Positions 1 to 12,225 of a stretch of DNA of 64,000 bases are shown here, one piece after another. Made by a program: the position numbers and the translations under genes. The notes under the pieces are model-generated. The model did no database searches. It was not told the origin of the DNA and saw only the letters and a program-made list of their open reading frames with translations. The stretch's first letter is position 1. Each line of letters starts with the position of its first letter. This DNA comes from Ephemerocybe angulata (taxonomy: Eukaryota; Basidiomycota; Agaricomycetes; Agaricales; Psathyrellaceae): positions 682,001 to 746,000 of the forward strand of contig JAACJK010000111.1 of NCBI GenBank assembly GCA_013368325.1, written 5' to 3'.

Positions 1-2428
1 TCTTGCTTTTGATGACTTGATAACGTGCAGCGTCGGGGCCAGCTAAGACGGCCGTCGCTTGCCGAGTGGCAAACGACGTTGCCTCGGGTCCACCAGGATA
101 ACGGTAATACCCTAGCTGTGCCTGTGGCATGTAGAGGCCTATGATACGGTGACGATCAGTACATACGTTCGTACATGACATCAAATTATTCAACCCACCG
201 TGAGGATTCCACTGCTGAGAGCTCTCGGTTGGGGCATAGAGGCGTGGCTCTCGAATCGTTGCTCAAGGTACTCCAAGCGCCCAGGAAAGCGGCGATCGTT
301 GGGAGTCTTCGTATCGTAGTCTTCAGATTGGCTAGCTTCTTCTTCTCCCGTCTCCCCCATCTAATCAAGGATTTGATTCACCCATGTCGAAATCTGAAGG
401 AGCGTCGAAGCGGAACACGCTGGGGATGATGGTCTTGATTCCTTGGATCATTAGTGGAGAAGTTGAGATAAGACTGTATGTGCAGTCATGATTGTGGGCG
501 TGGAAGTCTTCAGGGAAGTCTTCAGGGATTTCCACGGGAATTGCGGTCGTAAGTTGACGCGAATGGCTGTATAGTACGGCATATGTATTCTACAGTGCAC
601 GAGCTGCTGAGATTCGTTAACATCCAACAAGGAGTGTTTGAAGATGAATCACGCACCTTATATATACAGACTCCAGAGCTCTGAGCAGCAAGCCTGCCCA
701 TATCAAATATCTCCTCCAGATAAACCCACAGCGGACACACCAACTTCCCCCTTGGCAGGCTGCGCCCACAACCCCTCGTTTCCTCGTCTACAGTTACCTA
801 AGAAGTATGAGCTACGCCCTAGAGACAGAGCCTGGAGGCTGAGCGCTGAACAACGAGCGCGAGTGGGTTATGGTCAGGACTCGGAGCGGGGGTCCAGGTC
901 AGATGTCGCAAACTTTGATTCCCGGGTTCAATAGCCGGCTGATTGATCCCGGCTTGGAGGAGGACGAGGTTCCCAGCAGGGATGGTATCGTAGGTGGAGA
1001 GGCTGCTCCTGTGCTAGCAGCTGGTAATACTGCTAATTCTCAGCCGTCGCAGAGTTGTCTGCTAAAGAGGTGCGTACCTTCTAAGCTGAGCGATGTCATT
1101 GCTGATATCATGGGATGCATGACCAAAACAAACGCTCGAGGACTTTCAAACGCCACCTGTCGGCAGGTAATTACTCGCGTGTCCTAAACGCGCAGGTAGA
1201 CACCCTTCGGCCCCCCAAATTGGACGACTATGGTCTGGTTTACACTCCGTTGGGTGTGCGTCTCGCTCGAGGTGAGTTGAGTTCCAGACTGCTCGCACCT
1301 GCTTCCATCGCTCATTCTTGACTTCTTCACTTTAGTCGTGACTCTATACTCAAAATCTAGCGGCAAGAACGTACCCTCGTCGATTACCGCACTGTCGTAT
1401 CTCGGGGTGCAACTCTTCGAACCGCGGGAGGGAAATATTTTCAGTGCCATCCCGGATGAAAACGTAAATTTGACTTCATCCCACTCTTCCGTTTCTTAGT
1501 TCGCATTCCCTCGTTCAGCCGGACAATGGCAGCAGAGTACTTCGCATGGAAGCCGTGGAGCAGTTCAAGAGTCTCGCTGCGCAAAAGATGAACCTCGACG
1601 TGGCCATCAAGGCCTTCACCGCAAGGTCAAAGAAGGGAAAGGGAACTGATGTGCCTATGGATGTAGATGAGGAGTAGTAATCATGTTTGTGCGTATGGTA
1701 CCAGAATCATGTTGGTTTGCTCTTGTCTTGTGCTCTGTGCTGCTTTAGAACCACGAAACAAGTCTACGAGGCTTAGAATCGTCGGTAAGGGTCAAAAACG
1801 GGCGAAATTGGTGATAATTCGCGGAAATTTCGAATATTTGGGCTGGATCTGTGTCCGGACGCCAGGAGCCCGGGAGACCTGGATTTTTATCCGGACATTT
1901 GGGGTCTGTTTTGGCCCAAAGATTCAAGTTCGAGCGGAGGTAACTACGCACGGCTTTGGCGGGGGTCAACTTCGAAGCAGCTATTCGTTCCTTTTGGACA
2001 AGCCATGCAGAGGAACATTTGGCGACATTGACTACTGAGTCAAAGACAATGCCTTTTCTACCTCTGTTCTCCTGGGCCTGCACAATCCGATGGTTCAAGC
2101 TAACAATTCCTTCCACGCATCACAGATCCGCGCGTTCCGTTCCGTCGAGACATTCTTTACATCAGAAGAAACATGGGACATAGAGGGCGATATCTTACGG
2201 TGCTCACCCAGCTTCTATCGACGCCCCCGCTATGATGCAATTATGTTCAATGATGGAGGCTCAGTTGTTATTGTGCGTCTTCTATCTCTCTTCGTCGTTT
2301 ACCCCGATGACGACCCTGGCTCCGAAGTCCCGCTCGCACTCATCGGTGGCTGCTAGGAGGGAGACTGTAGTCAAAATTAGGACTGAAATAAGTCTGTATT
2401 GTGTTCATAATGGATGACTCTCAGTGGT
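1..2428. other. No well-supported gene; repeat-like and short coding-like stretches
   Basis: No long or family-recognisable gene is visible. Two coding-like patches occur on +. About 870-1,290 reads as a short hydrophilic peptide starting MVRTRSG. About 1,544-1,678 gives a short frame ending in an acidic PMDVDEE tail, typical of the C-terminus of a fungal nuclear protein. I could not join them by consistent splice phases. The AT-rich stretch 1,780-1,960, with repeated TCCGGAC words, lies downstream of the KDZ gene and could be part of that element's 3' non-coding end; this is unproven. Confidence 0.3.
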
Positions 2429-5400
2429 CTATACGAGATCTGGGAGTGAGAGAGCATGCTCCACTATAACTTTCCTAAATTCCATCAAATCCTTTTCCTG
2501 TAGAGAAGTCAAATGCGAACCGCGTAGAACGTCTGCAATCTGAGCCAGGACCCACATCCCACAACTTGTCGATGAAGTTTGGAGAGCAGTGGTTGAGGTT
2601 GGGATGGCTGCCCACTCGGTATCTCCCAGATTCATCTCATGGCCATTGACGCTAGCTGCGTGGTAGAGCTGGCCCAGCAGCAAGCCAATATTCTGCAAAT
2701 GCGAACCCCAATGTCACGTAGTGCTCAGAAGATCCAACAATATACGCACCTTGATATCTTCTTTCCAAGGGGCCTTGTGGCCAAGACTGTCAAAAAGTAG
2801 AATGTTCCTATGTCGAGGGTACACAACGCATAGAACCCAGTGTTCAGCCGGGAGCTTCCGGTGTATGGGTATAATCCAGACGGTTTTCTCGAAGTAGCGG
2901 AGGGCTTTATTTCGTGCCCAGATGTAGTGGGAAGAAAGATACCCTGCCCCTTCAAACAGGAAACTTGAAAACAGCGCGCAATCCGAGGCCAGTTCCCTCC
3001 AAGGGGAGGCTGTTGACGCGAAGAGGTTCTGAAGTAGTGTACCTGCTGCGTTGAGGCAGGTACTGGTGAGACGCGCGTTTGGGTCTGAAAGGATATCTAG
3101 ACTTTGTGAGTCAAATTCAACTGTCCCAAACGCCGTCTTCAACTTTTTTGGGCGATGATGATACATCGATCCGCCCTCTTTATGAGAGAGCCAGAGGTTC
3201 AGCGAGGCAACAGGGGTTGCAACGGAGTTGAGGGATTCCTGAATGTGGTTTGTAAGCCGATTCACTGGATATATTACTAGTAGTGTATCGCCTCACCGGA
3301 ACCCTCCAATGCAATTTGACCGTATATTCTGGAGCCTGGCTTACAGCAACTTCAGCGTCGAATGCTTCTTCCTCCAAGGCTTCCTGGGCGGTTACTTCTG
3401 CCTCGTTTAAAGGGTCTACAGGCTCCTGGAGATCTGTGTCAGAGCTTTCGCCTGCATCAGCACTACCTGTAGTGTGAGGTTGACCCGGTGGTTCGTCATC
3501 AATGGTCACAACCTGGGGGTCATTGATGTCAACAGCCGCCATACGCTGCTCATCAACCCAGACGAAGGTATTTCGTGGCCGGTCATAACCCAGCGCAGAA
3601 AGGATGTCTTTAGAGTGTTCTATTTTGCTTTCAAAGAGCTTCTCTCCGGCAAAGGAAGTCGCCCAGCGAGATTTGAGTCGGTAGAGCTGGTGTTTGCGAG
3701 CTTCCAGCCGGGTTCGGATCAGTATGTCTAAATTAATGTCGGCTGCAATTTCTCAAAGCGAAGCATTAAGAACTGTGACTCACTCTGAGGTTGCAATAAG
3801 GCGACCTCGATCCGCTTTAACTCTTCGCCATACCAGCGGCAGAGGCCATCTGCCTCTTTACCGAGCCTCTTCAGTTCTTCGTCGCAGCGATCGAGTTTCA
3901 GCATAGCCCTGATGCCTTCGCGTACCCCAGCGTCCTCGAGCCACTCTGGGATTTTGCCGAGTGATCGAGTTGTCCAGACGTCTTCCCATAAACCAGATGC
4001 CGGGGCGCGGAGCTCTGTGAAGTCAAGGGGAAGAGGGCTTGGTGTGGGTATCTTATATTCCGGCTTATTGAGAATAGTGAGATCCGCCACAAAGTTGTTA
4101 TATGTCTCGATTGCCGTGATTAGAGCGGGCTTTCGTTTTTGTATGGCTTTTATGGTAAGTTGATGAAGATTTGTGCCTTTTGAGGCGTTTTTCAGCGTTT
4201 CTAACTTGTCTCGCAGCAGGTAGAGGGTGCGCACCTAGAGCCTGGGCTTTCCCGCCGGATGCCCTATGGAGCTTGTCGTACTCAAAGAAGCTTGCGACGG
4301 CACGCTTTCGAATGTTGAACTTCAAGTCCCGCATCAGGAGCAACGTGCGCACGAAGCGGTAGGGAAGCGCTCGGAGTTCCGGACACATGGTTTCAACATT
4401 CATGGAGGCGTATAGAGCCTCCATGCTTTCAACCTTGGCTTGGCGCATACGGTTGGCGATATTTGCCGCTTCGACGCTAGTTTTAGATTTAGGATCCTTC
4501 ACCAGGTCTTTGGCCACCGATTCGAGGAGGTAGTTGACGCGATCGACTTCTCCGTGAAGCTTTAAGACCGCATCTAGCTCATTCCCCAATTGGCCTGGCT
4601 TAACTGCTCTCTATTCGATCAGCCCGAAATGCGCAGCTAGTGAAGGGTACTTACAGGACCGTATGGACATTTGCGCTTCTTTTTGCTCCTTCCACAATTG
4701 GCGAAGCCTCGGGATCGAACGGTTGGACTGCTTGATTATAGCCTTGGACTCGGCCTTATATTTTTGGATTGTTTTTTGACGCCTTTTTATCCACGAGCCC
4801 AGGTCATCACGAAGATCTCCGGCAATTGCATAAGTCATCCGGTCAAACATCCAGATACGGCGAGATCTCTGAAAGAAGTTGAATACGTTAAACTCGTTTG
4901 GAATTTTGAACTTTGACCACGTACAGTCGACTGCCGGGATGGCCCAATGATTTTCCTCATTCGGGACCAGAGACGCTCCGTTCCTTCTCCATCCGAAAGG
5001 CCCAATCCCTCACGCATCCGTGGATTATAGACCAGTTGGCAGGCCAACTGGTGTGCACATGCATGCATTGCACTGGTCGTAAAAAGGAGCCGGTCTGTAA
5101 GGCCTTTCGGTAGGATGGGATACTGATTGCAGATTTCAGCACCGCAGGACTGGAATTAAAGGCTTCACATACCAGCTGAACGCTTCGGTGGAGGACACAT
5201 GCAACATCATAAAACACAGCAGCTGTCGCAGTCTCAGGCAGGCAGCTGAATAACTTCTTAATGAGTGCAACTGCGTACTTTTGCTGCTCTCCGGGGGTGT
5301 CGACGTTGATGAGGAAAAGTGGGATGTCGTGGCGGCACACCATGGCCATGGTTCCGGTATCATCGTATTTGTCCGCCTGGGTCTTTGGCTTGGAACCATC

Positions 5401-7102
5401 AGCAGCAATATGCCCATTCTCGCATTCGTCTATGGCGTCATCTGGGACAGTGGGTATATGCACTCTAGGTGGCTTTTCTTTGGCCACTTCAATATCAACC
5501 CCAACTCTGTTCACCTCTGCGGTGGGCAAATAGAACAAGGGATTATGGAACTTGGGGCAATCTCCCTTCTTGCGCAGATGGCGATGACTCCAACAGCCGT
5601 CAACGGAGACGTGCACATCGCAGCCCCTATATTGAGAATTAGTACCGTTGAAGCTGCATATAGTCTGAAATTGCCCACTCATCGAACGTTGCGCCCCATT
5701 TCTTGCGGCCAAAGCACGCAGGGCACAACTGCTGCAAGTACCAGTACTGAAGAGAGCTTGGCAGGGGTCCCGAGCTTTTGCCTTCCCCGCCTTTTGGCTG
5801 AGTGTCTCCTGTTGTGGCCGAGTCCTGCGAGGGACCCTTCGGTGCTGTGCCGGTACCTTCCTCGTTTCCCGACTGAACTTCTCTAGATATCTTCGAAAGC
5901 TCTTCGGCCCCGGTATCCACGGCCATCGTTTGAACGGCATTTTCTAGTTCCAGCTCTGTCTCTTGACCTGTCAATGTGCGACCCTCAAACTGGCCCGAGT
6001 TGATTTGTTCTATCTTATCATCCGCGATCTTGAGTGCGAGGTTCAAGGCCTCTTCGACGGACATCAGAAGATTGTCATACCAGAGCATTGCATTGCCGAC
6101 CCCCCTTCTAAAAGCATCCTGTACAAGCTCTCCCTGTTACAATTCACTATCAGCAATATGGCAATAGAAACGTCGGGGGGAATGATAGTTGTGCAGCATA
6201 CCTTAGAGTTGATCATGGGGAACCCTCTCCGGACATAATGAGAGTGAAGGGCACCAGAAATTGCATTTACAGCTTCGCATGCCTTCTCCCACTGCGCTCG
6301 ATATAGAGCTAAAAGATTTATCTCGACCGCCATTCGGGGCATAGATGGAGAGCAGGGGAATAACCCATTCCGGATGAGCACCTGGCAGATAGTTTCACAT
6401 GCGCAGTATTGCACAGCATGCTTCTCCCAGCCTAGGATTTGCAACACTATCAGTTAAAGGTTGGTCAAACGATGATATCAGCTCACAGTCAGCATAAAGC
6501 CCCACTACTTCGACCGTTCTTTGTATGCATTGACCCGGTTCCTTGCTGCAATCGTGCCTAAGATTGTCTTCTCGACTGAGCTTCTTTCCAAATGTTTGCG
6601 TGTCGTATTGAAGGAAAGGTGTGCATATATCGTTGATGGTGTTCGACCAGCTCTGGAACAGGCGATTCTTGTCGTCCAAATCGGAATGCTGTGACCTTTC
6701 CTTTTGTGATTTCGTTGGATTGCTGGAAGTCTGGTCCCCCAAATCCTCTTGGGCAGGGCTCATATCATCGTCCAGATGGTTGGAAGCAGGACAGTCATCC
6801 AGGTCCAAGTCGCCGCCTACGTCCATTGGCTCCCCCTCCCAGTCGCTATCTCCATCTTGCTCAACAGCTGTATCTTTTTGATTCAGAAGTCGGACGTCAT
6901 CTCCCAATAGCGCCGCTTCTCCTGCATTCAAAGATTCAAGCAAGGATTGGAGTCTCAATCTTCGAGCGTCATACCCCACAGCAGCCACCACAAGTTTGGT
7001 TTTGCGATCATTTCGCTTCTTCGTTGGGCTGCGATACACGTTGCCTATGCTGCCCGCATGTACCTGCGATTTTCGAGCCTTTGAGCTGGCCGTCGTGACC
7101 AT
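2429..7102 (-). CDS. KDZ (Kyakuja-Dileera-Zisupton) transposase fused to a C-terminal Ulp1-type cysteine protease; complete, 11 exons
   Basis: Hand-resolved exons (- strand): 7102-6487, 6431-6202, 6133-5679, 5626-5173, 5122-4925, 4868-4655, 4594-4235, 4176-3784, 3727-3297, 3238-2750 and 2692-2429. Every intron is GT-AG and 50-68 nt. The total is 4,104 nt, exactly 1,368 codons, with no internal stop. The N-terminal 200 residues are basic then acidic. A cysteine-cluster region follows (YCAC near 215, CPACF near 420). The KDZ core then has VSVDG near 441, CRHDIPLF near 531, DTPGEQQKY, YDVAC near 573 and DGEGTERLW near 630, the residues expected of this RNase-H-fold transposase family. The C-terminal 250 residues are a Ulp1/SUMO-protease-like domain with His1250, Asp1267, Gln1318 and Cys1324 in the order H-D-Q-C. 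KDZ elements are DNA transposons expanded in agaricomycetes. The product probably acts in the nucleus as transposase, with the protease presumably cleaving SUMO-like tags or the polyprotein (inference). No frame damage is visible, so it may be active. Confidence 0.93.
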
Positions 7103-7677
7103 GGTGTAGGGGTGGCCGCTGGCAGAGTTACCTTTGCTTTGCCGCCGCTATCGCCTTGAAAGCCGTACAAATTTGTATTCATCTCCTTCCTCTTATAGAA
7201 GGTGCATACTCCTATTTGGCTGCGGCTTCGACTGCTTACTAAGTGCTTCCTAGTGCAACTGTTGAGGAGTCGACCTCTTACACTGGAGGTCCTCGTTTTC
7301 TGCCTGTATCGTCAATAATACACGCCTTTACACCCCCTCTTTACACACACTCTCTATGTCCCGTACGCGCATCCTGATGACTACGCCCTCGTCGCCTGTT
7401 ATGTTATGTTATGCCCGATGAAGACTCCCTTTTCCGGGCCCCGGCGCTTCTTTGTAGCGCCCTGCCTGCGCTGATTCTCCCTAGTACGATGTAGCTTGAG
7501 GGGAGAGATGCAAGGTGTTACTCCCCATTATTTCAAACAATGGCCCTCTGGGCAGACCTGGACACCGATGGCGCACTGGAGAAGAAGTGGACGCCACGTT
7601 CGTGTGAAAGTACTAGCGGCAGGACGCGGCAACGAAATTCGAGTAGGAACGTAAGCGTAATTACATCATGTCCAATC
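7103..7677. other. Upstream region of the KDZ gene, no gene seen
   Basis: This non-coding stretch lies 5' of the KDZ start. It is pyrimidine-rich near 7,320-7,360 (CCCCCTCTTTACACACACTC), which suits a fungal promoter or 5' leader. I found no convincing terminal inverted repeat of the transposon by eye. Confidence 0.3.
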
Positions 7678-8106
7678 CTAGTACCAGCAGCAGCAACAAA
7701 AGATCCTAGGTCCCAGATACGCGACCCCGCCTACGAGAATAGAGCCCAAGACGATATTGGTTCGTAGCCAAGCGACCTCGCCTTGAAGCCGTTGCACAGC
7801 AACTCTGAGTTCGGCGAGGTCGCGTTCGTGATGTATATCACGATGAACGTGCATATCGCGCCCAATAGTATTCACTATGAGAGCGTTGAGGACGGTATAA
7901 CGCAAGATAATACACGAAAGAGTTACCTTCCAAGTTTTGTATTATAATTGTACGCTCTGGAGGCGTATGACGACAAATTTCGCGCACATGGGCTGCAGCT
8001 CTTTGTACGGCGGCCTCAGGACTAATCACAGTGCATTTAGTGTCATATTACTTTGTATGGCATGCGTTACTGACCTGGTTATGGTGTTTGGTGCCAAAGA
8101 CTCCAT
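7678..8106 (-). CDS. Small unknown protein with coiled coil and C-terminal membrane anchor
   Basis: Three exons, 8106-8075, 8021-7927 and 7874-7678, join in phase through 52-53 nt GT-AG introns to give 107 residues and a clean stop. I do not recognise the family. Residues about 60-80 (ERDLAELRVAVQRLQGEVAW) form an amphipathic coiled-coil-like heptad stretch. It is followed by a hydrophobic segment (TNIVLGSILVGGVAYLG) and a very short cysteine-rich tail ending FCCCCWY. This layout resembles a tail-anchored membrane protein whose terminal cysteines could be palmitoylated (inference). The ATG at 8106 was chosen because it opens the only frame that splices consistently. It lies in tandem with the next gene upstream, with a gap of about 290 bp. 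Confidence 0.6.
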
Positions 8107-8398
8107 CAGATAGGAAAGAATGGTGATAAAAAGAAGTAAGTGAAAGACTTGACCTTTTGCCATCGATGACCTGGCATTGCGTATTCATGTTAGCCAAGGG
8201 AGTGCGTATAGTTGTTTTGCAACTCCATTGGTTATCACAATGAGCCAAGTAACAAATATTGGGCTCCCAATGAACTGAACTGAACTCTAGTGAATCCTTC
8301 AACAATGTAGATGAAATAAATAGGGCAGCATGAAGACCATCCTAGAAGCGCCGAAGAGTGATAGACGCCCAGATACATTGTGGCGGAGTTTGAAATAT

Positions 8399-8907
8399 TC
8401 ATACTCCGATAGATCCAACCCCGGGGCCTCGAACCTTGAGACCACGCTCATATAGGTCAGGTAGGCAGACGCGGACGTCGCAGTCGGCGTCCCTAGTGCA
8501 GTCGACTGGGGAGTTCAGGTGTGTTAAATATCTTTCGTTAGCCCAGTCATTCTCCTTCTCGTTCGTGCCTCCGACAGGTTTCATGCTTCTCGGGCCGCCG
8601 CCGCCGATCAGTAAAATGTGGAATTTATTATGAGGGGATATGATTTCCTGAACGGCGATGTGAGACGCCGAAAGGCACGCGAGACCATCATAAGGCTGCC
8701 CAGTGAGAACCCCCCATCGGTCAGGCAAGGTCGGTCGTGTTCCATCATGGACATTTTGGGTAGCGAAATTCCAGGATCTGCCTGGATGGGGGACGGTGAG
8801 CCCTCCAGATGGGACTCTATAAATTGGCCCATCGTCGTCCATAATGGCAGAAAGTGATACCTGTATAGGCCACGATAATAGTCAAAAATTATATTTGCTT
8901 CAGACAT
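8399..8907 (-). CDS. Unknown spliced small protein (154 aa)
   Basis: Two exons, 8907-8861 and 8816-8399, with a 44-nt intron (GTATCA to TTATAG), add up to 465 nt, exactly 155 codons. The frame begins MSEANIIFDYYRGLYR and continues without stop. The middle contains a PxRWGVLTGQPYDG stretch and a short glycine run (LIGGGGP). The C-terminal third has five cysteines (CTRDADCDVRVC region). There is no signal peptide or membrane segment, and I recognise no family. Frame integrity across the intron argues for a real gene rather than a chance ORF. Confidence 0.55.
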
Positions 8908-9211
8908 CGTGCTCCACATTGGTCGATCGCGGTTTTGGAATAAATGGGGTGCATTGGTTGGTATCGCTACATCGTGGTACGTATCTATAATACAAGGTCT
9001 CCTAAAAATACATACAGGGTGGGGGAAACGGGGCAGGAAAACAGTGTCCAATGGAGAGGGAAAACATGTGCTAGAAAGCGAGGAGGCAGCTGGAACGATG
9101 GTAGAGTGATGCACGGCAAAGCGAAGGATTGATTTGAGGGCACGGCTGGCTCGTGTACGGAATAGACTGGGGAAGTCTTCGGTCGGAGGCGCGTCAATGT
9201 GTGAGGGTTAG

Positions 9212-11593
9212 CTTCGGCCTGTCGAAGGAGCATGACAGCCGTTCTTGGAGTAGAAAGTCAAGCCTTCGCGCAGCTGGAAACTTCCGACGGATCTGGAGGT
9301 GATCCGTTCTGGGTATCGGGCGCTAAACGAAGCTTGAGAAGCACATCGAAAGGGAAAAGAAGGCCACATACCTATCCAGGACGATATCGACGTCAGTACA
9401 ACGTCGGGTTTCAGCGCTAGGTAAGAGTTAATCCCGGCTGGCGTATCGAGCGCTGACAATCCAAACCTCATGTTGCGCAGCATGCAGGTGGCCAGTCGGA
9501 CCTCTCTACGTTCTACGGCTTCCTGACCGTCATTCCAGGCTCAGTACACGGATTCGTGGCTCGAGATCAGGACTCTCACCGTATATTCTCTTCCAGCACT
9601 CCCAGGCCAAGGGTGTGATAGAAAACAGACGTCGGTGTAGGAAAACTGGTCAGATGAATTGGATGGAGGACGAAGAGCACCGGCGCTTCAGCGTCGAGCT
9701 CCAGGCGGTCAGTATGCCTGAGGGCTCTGATCCAAACACCGGCTCTTTCCGACTATTGCTTAGGCGCCCAGCGCTGCATTGGCGTATCGTGCGCATGGGA
9801 GACTCAGATACGGCGCACCGGGGTCGAAGAGGTCGTCATCGGGTAGGTCGTTGTGAACATAGACGTGAATCCTCGATCCTGGGGATGTCAAAGGAATCTA
9901 CTTTGACCTGAGTGGAGAATCGGGAAACAAAAGCGATAGATTCACGTACGGGAGAAACAGGGTCGCAAGTACGGTGATATGACATGAACTAATTAAAGGT
10001 AAGCAACGAGCAAACAAAGTTGGATGAGGCGAGCCTCCATGAGCAAGGGGTGAATCGGAGAGATCCTGGATGCATCCAGAAGAGGCCACGTTGAGGCGAT
10101 CTGCAGATGGACTATCAGCAAGGTCGATCAAATGGAGAAGGATGGATTCTGGTACATACCTGGAAGGTGGGTATAGGGGCTGAGTCAGGAAGGCGATGTC
10201 GAAGCTGTTGGAGCGGTCTGGCGACGCAACGTGAGTCAGATGAATCGAAGGCCCGGAGGAGAGGCTTTGCGGACGGCGTGATGCAGGCAAGAGCAGCTGG
10301 GTGCTTTTGGCGATTAGACGAGAGGAGGGCGATCGGTGAGCGAACACTATTGGAGCGCTCTGGCGTGAGTGAGGTGAATCGAAGGCCGAGAGGAAAGGGC
10401 TTGCGTACTGGGATTGAAGAACGGTGTGAGGTAGTCGGCAGCCGCTGGCTGGCGTTGGTGAAACGACTTGTGCTTAGACGAGAGTAGGGCGATCTTGACA
10501 GGCGAGCGGCCGGTTTTTGGAGGAGTCTGATGACGGAACGTGCGTCAGGGGAAATGAAGGCCCGGAGGAGAGGCTTTGCATACCGGAATCGAAGATAGTT
10601 TTGAAGTAGTCGAGAGTAACCCAATTCGAGGAGAGGTGGGCGATCTTGAACGCCAGCGAACGCTGTTCGAATGGTTTGGCGTGACTGGGGAGAACCGAAG
10701 GCCTGGAGGGAAGGGCTTGCGTACGGAGATCCCAACAAAGCGCCCAATAGAATAGTTGTTGAGAGCAGCTGGTGATGCTGTGGAATGGCCTGCAGTAAAC
10801 GAGGAGCCGGGTCCGGAAAAGGAGGGACGTCGAGATGCCATCGTCATCATCCTCGGTAAAAGACGCTAACCGGACCTTGAAGTGTATGTCGAAGGAACCA
10901 CAGAGACCATATCTCGTAGAGACGGGCATCGAGCAATGTGGTCCTGAGCTTTCGTGACCCTAAGCTGAACGAAGGATGAGATGTGAATTGAAAGGGCCGG
11001 AGAATCCACACACCTTGTAGGAACGGTGTCGCCCATCTTGTGAAGTACGGCCATTGACTTGGATGAAGAGCCGAAAGCATGAGTATCGGTCTGGTGGGCC
11101 AGAGGTGAGTGAATCCCTCCCACGCTAGGTATGAACCAGACGTTGGGAGCTACAAGGCTCCAGACGGTGTTGCTCGTCGTTCGAGACAGGACTCCCCAAG
11201 TCGATAATCCGCGAGATGCAGCCTAGAAGTCTCCTGGCACCCTCCAGCCAGGCTCAGTTCCTGCGATAGCTCGAGATTGGCATGTCACTCACCGCATCCT
11301 AGCAGCATTTCCCAAGCTCAGAAATCATAAACGAGAAGAGAGTGAAGTCGTCGGTAGAGGGAATCTGTTGAAAAGCCCTGCCGGACAGAAGAGATGATAG
11401 TACTCCATATGAAGGACGAAGAGAGTTGGAACTTGTAGCCTTGAAAGCTCTGCTCCAAACACCGGCGACTCAACATTCCGAAACGCCGGCTGTGCATCCT
11501 TTTAAGCGCCCAGCACTTGCCTGGAGACCCCGATTCTCGAGCCAACCATAAGGGCGACGACCTGACACCCTCAGGCTTCAGCAAACCCTTCAT
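9212..11593 (-). repeat. Inverted repeat IR1, left arm (about 2.4 kb)
   Basis: The reverse complement of this segment is found at 17,452-19,843. Paired coordinates sum to about 29,056 over the central part. The central ~1.6 kb (about 9,440-11,090) is identical wherever I compared it, including several overlapping frames. The outer 230 bp and inner 500 bp carry scattered substitutions and small indels. The arm holds a degenerate internal repeat of roughly 140-170 bp and no recognisable gene. Read on the - strand it shows overlapping open frames rich in Ser, Pro and Arg, which I regard as by-products of the repeat. Confidence 0.92.
10080..10760 (-). repeat. Degenerate tandem units inside IR1 left arm
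   Basis: About four to five imperfect copies of a ~140-170 bp unit. Each contains a word close to GCAAGCCCTTCCCTCCAGGC followed by CTTCGATTC...TGACGCACG (as read on -). The mirror copies in the right arm begin near 18,333, 18,473, 18,647 and 18,783. The repetition explains the long stop-free frames in several phases here. No coding function is supported. Confidence 0.7.
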
Positions 11594-12225
11594 TTCAGAA
11601 CCTAGTAACGCCGTTGAATGGACCTAGAAGCTTAGATTCAACCATTGTGATTCGAGAAGTTCGTAACCGAACCCAGGCCCGGGCCCTGCGGTGTCACCGG
11701 TCCTATCCACGGGTTGTCCTCAAGGCTGGCCAAGATTCTGTCAATGATGGACTGCTGGCATTCCGAGGTACTGTAGAGAAGAATCTTGAAAAGAATGGTC
11801 GCGCTCGATGGAGGGAGAGAAGCATTGAACATGCATCACGCTCGACTTAGTTGTGCCAGGTCAAGTGATGTTGTGTACCTGGCTAATGGAATTTGAAAGG
11901 GCCGGTACCAGCATTGCTCAAAGGTACAGTCGTGGATTGGGATTGGGATGTTGTCACGGTGGGTACAAAACCACCACCTTTACGGCAATCGAACAAAGGT
12001 ACTTGCCTTACTATGGGCGCTTACTGTAAAGGACGAATTGGAAGAAGATGGAATAAGGAGACCTAGCCAGCACGGACAGAGAGAGAGAAGGGTCAGGGAG
12101 GGTCAAGAGAAACAACGCAAGCCCTGATAGATACGAAAAAAAAAGTCTAGAAGTCGAAGGTAGAAGAGCCTGATTATTACCCGTGGCCACTGTACCAGCC
12201 CCTGCCCTGGTCCATCCCACCGCGC
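11594..12225. other. Spacer between IR1 left arm and the PP1 pseudogene
   Basis: No gene is recognised. The segment is between the inner end of the IR1 left arm and the 3' end of the PP1 relic. A run of A residues near 12,137 and purine-rich sequence at 12,060-12,120 are the only features seen. Confidence 0.3.

Noticed and set aside
870..1187. MVRTRSG-type start resembling a retrotransposon Gag
   Set aside because: Only the first few residues resemble a Gag start. No zinc knuckle, protease, reverse transcriptase or LTR was found nearby.
10115..10747. Long overlapping open frames on - in IR1 left arm (and 18,309-18,941 on + in the right arm)
   Set aside because: Three frames stay open at once, the composition is Ser/Pro/Arg-rich and follows the internal tandem repeat, and no domain, splice pattern or start is convincing.
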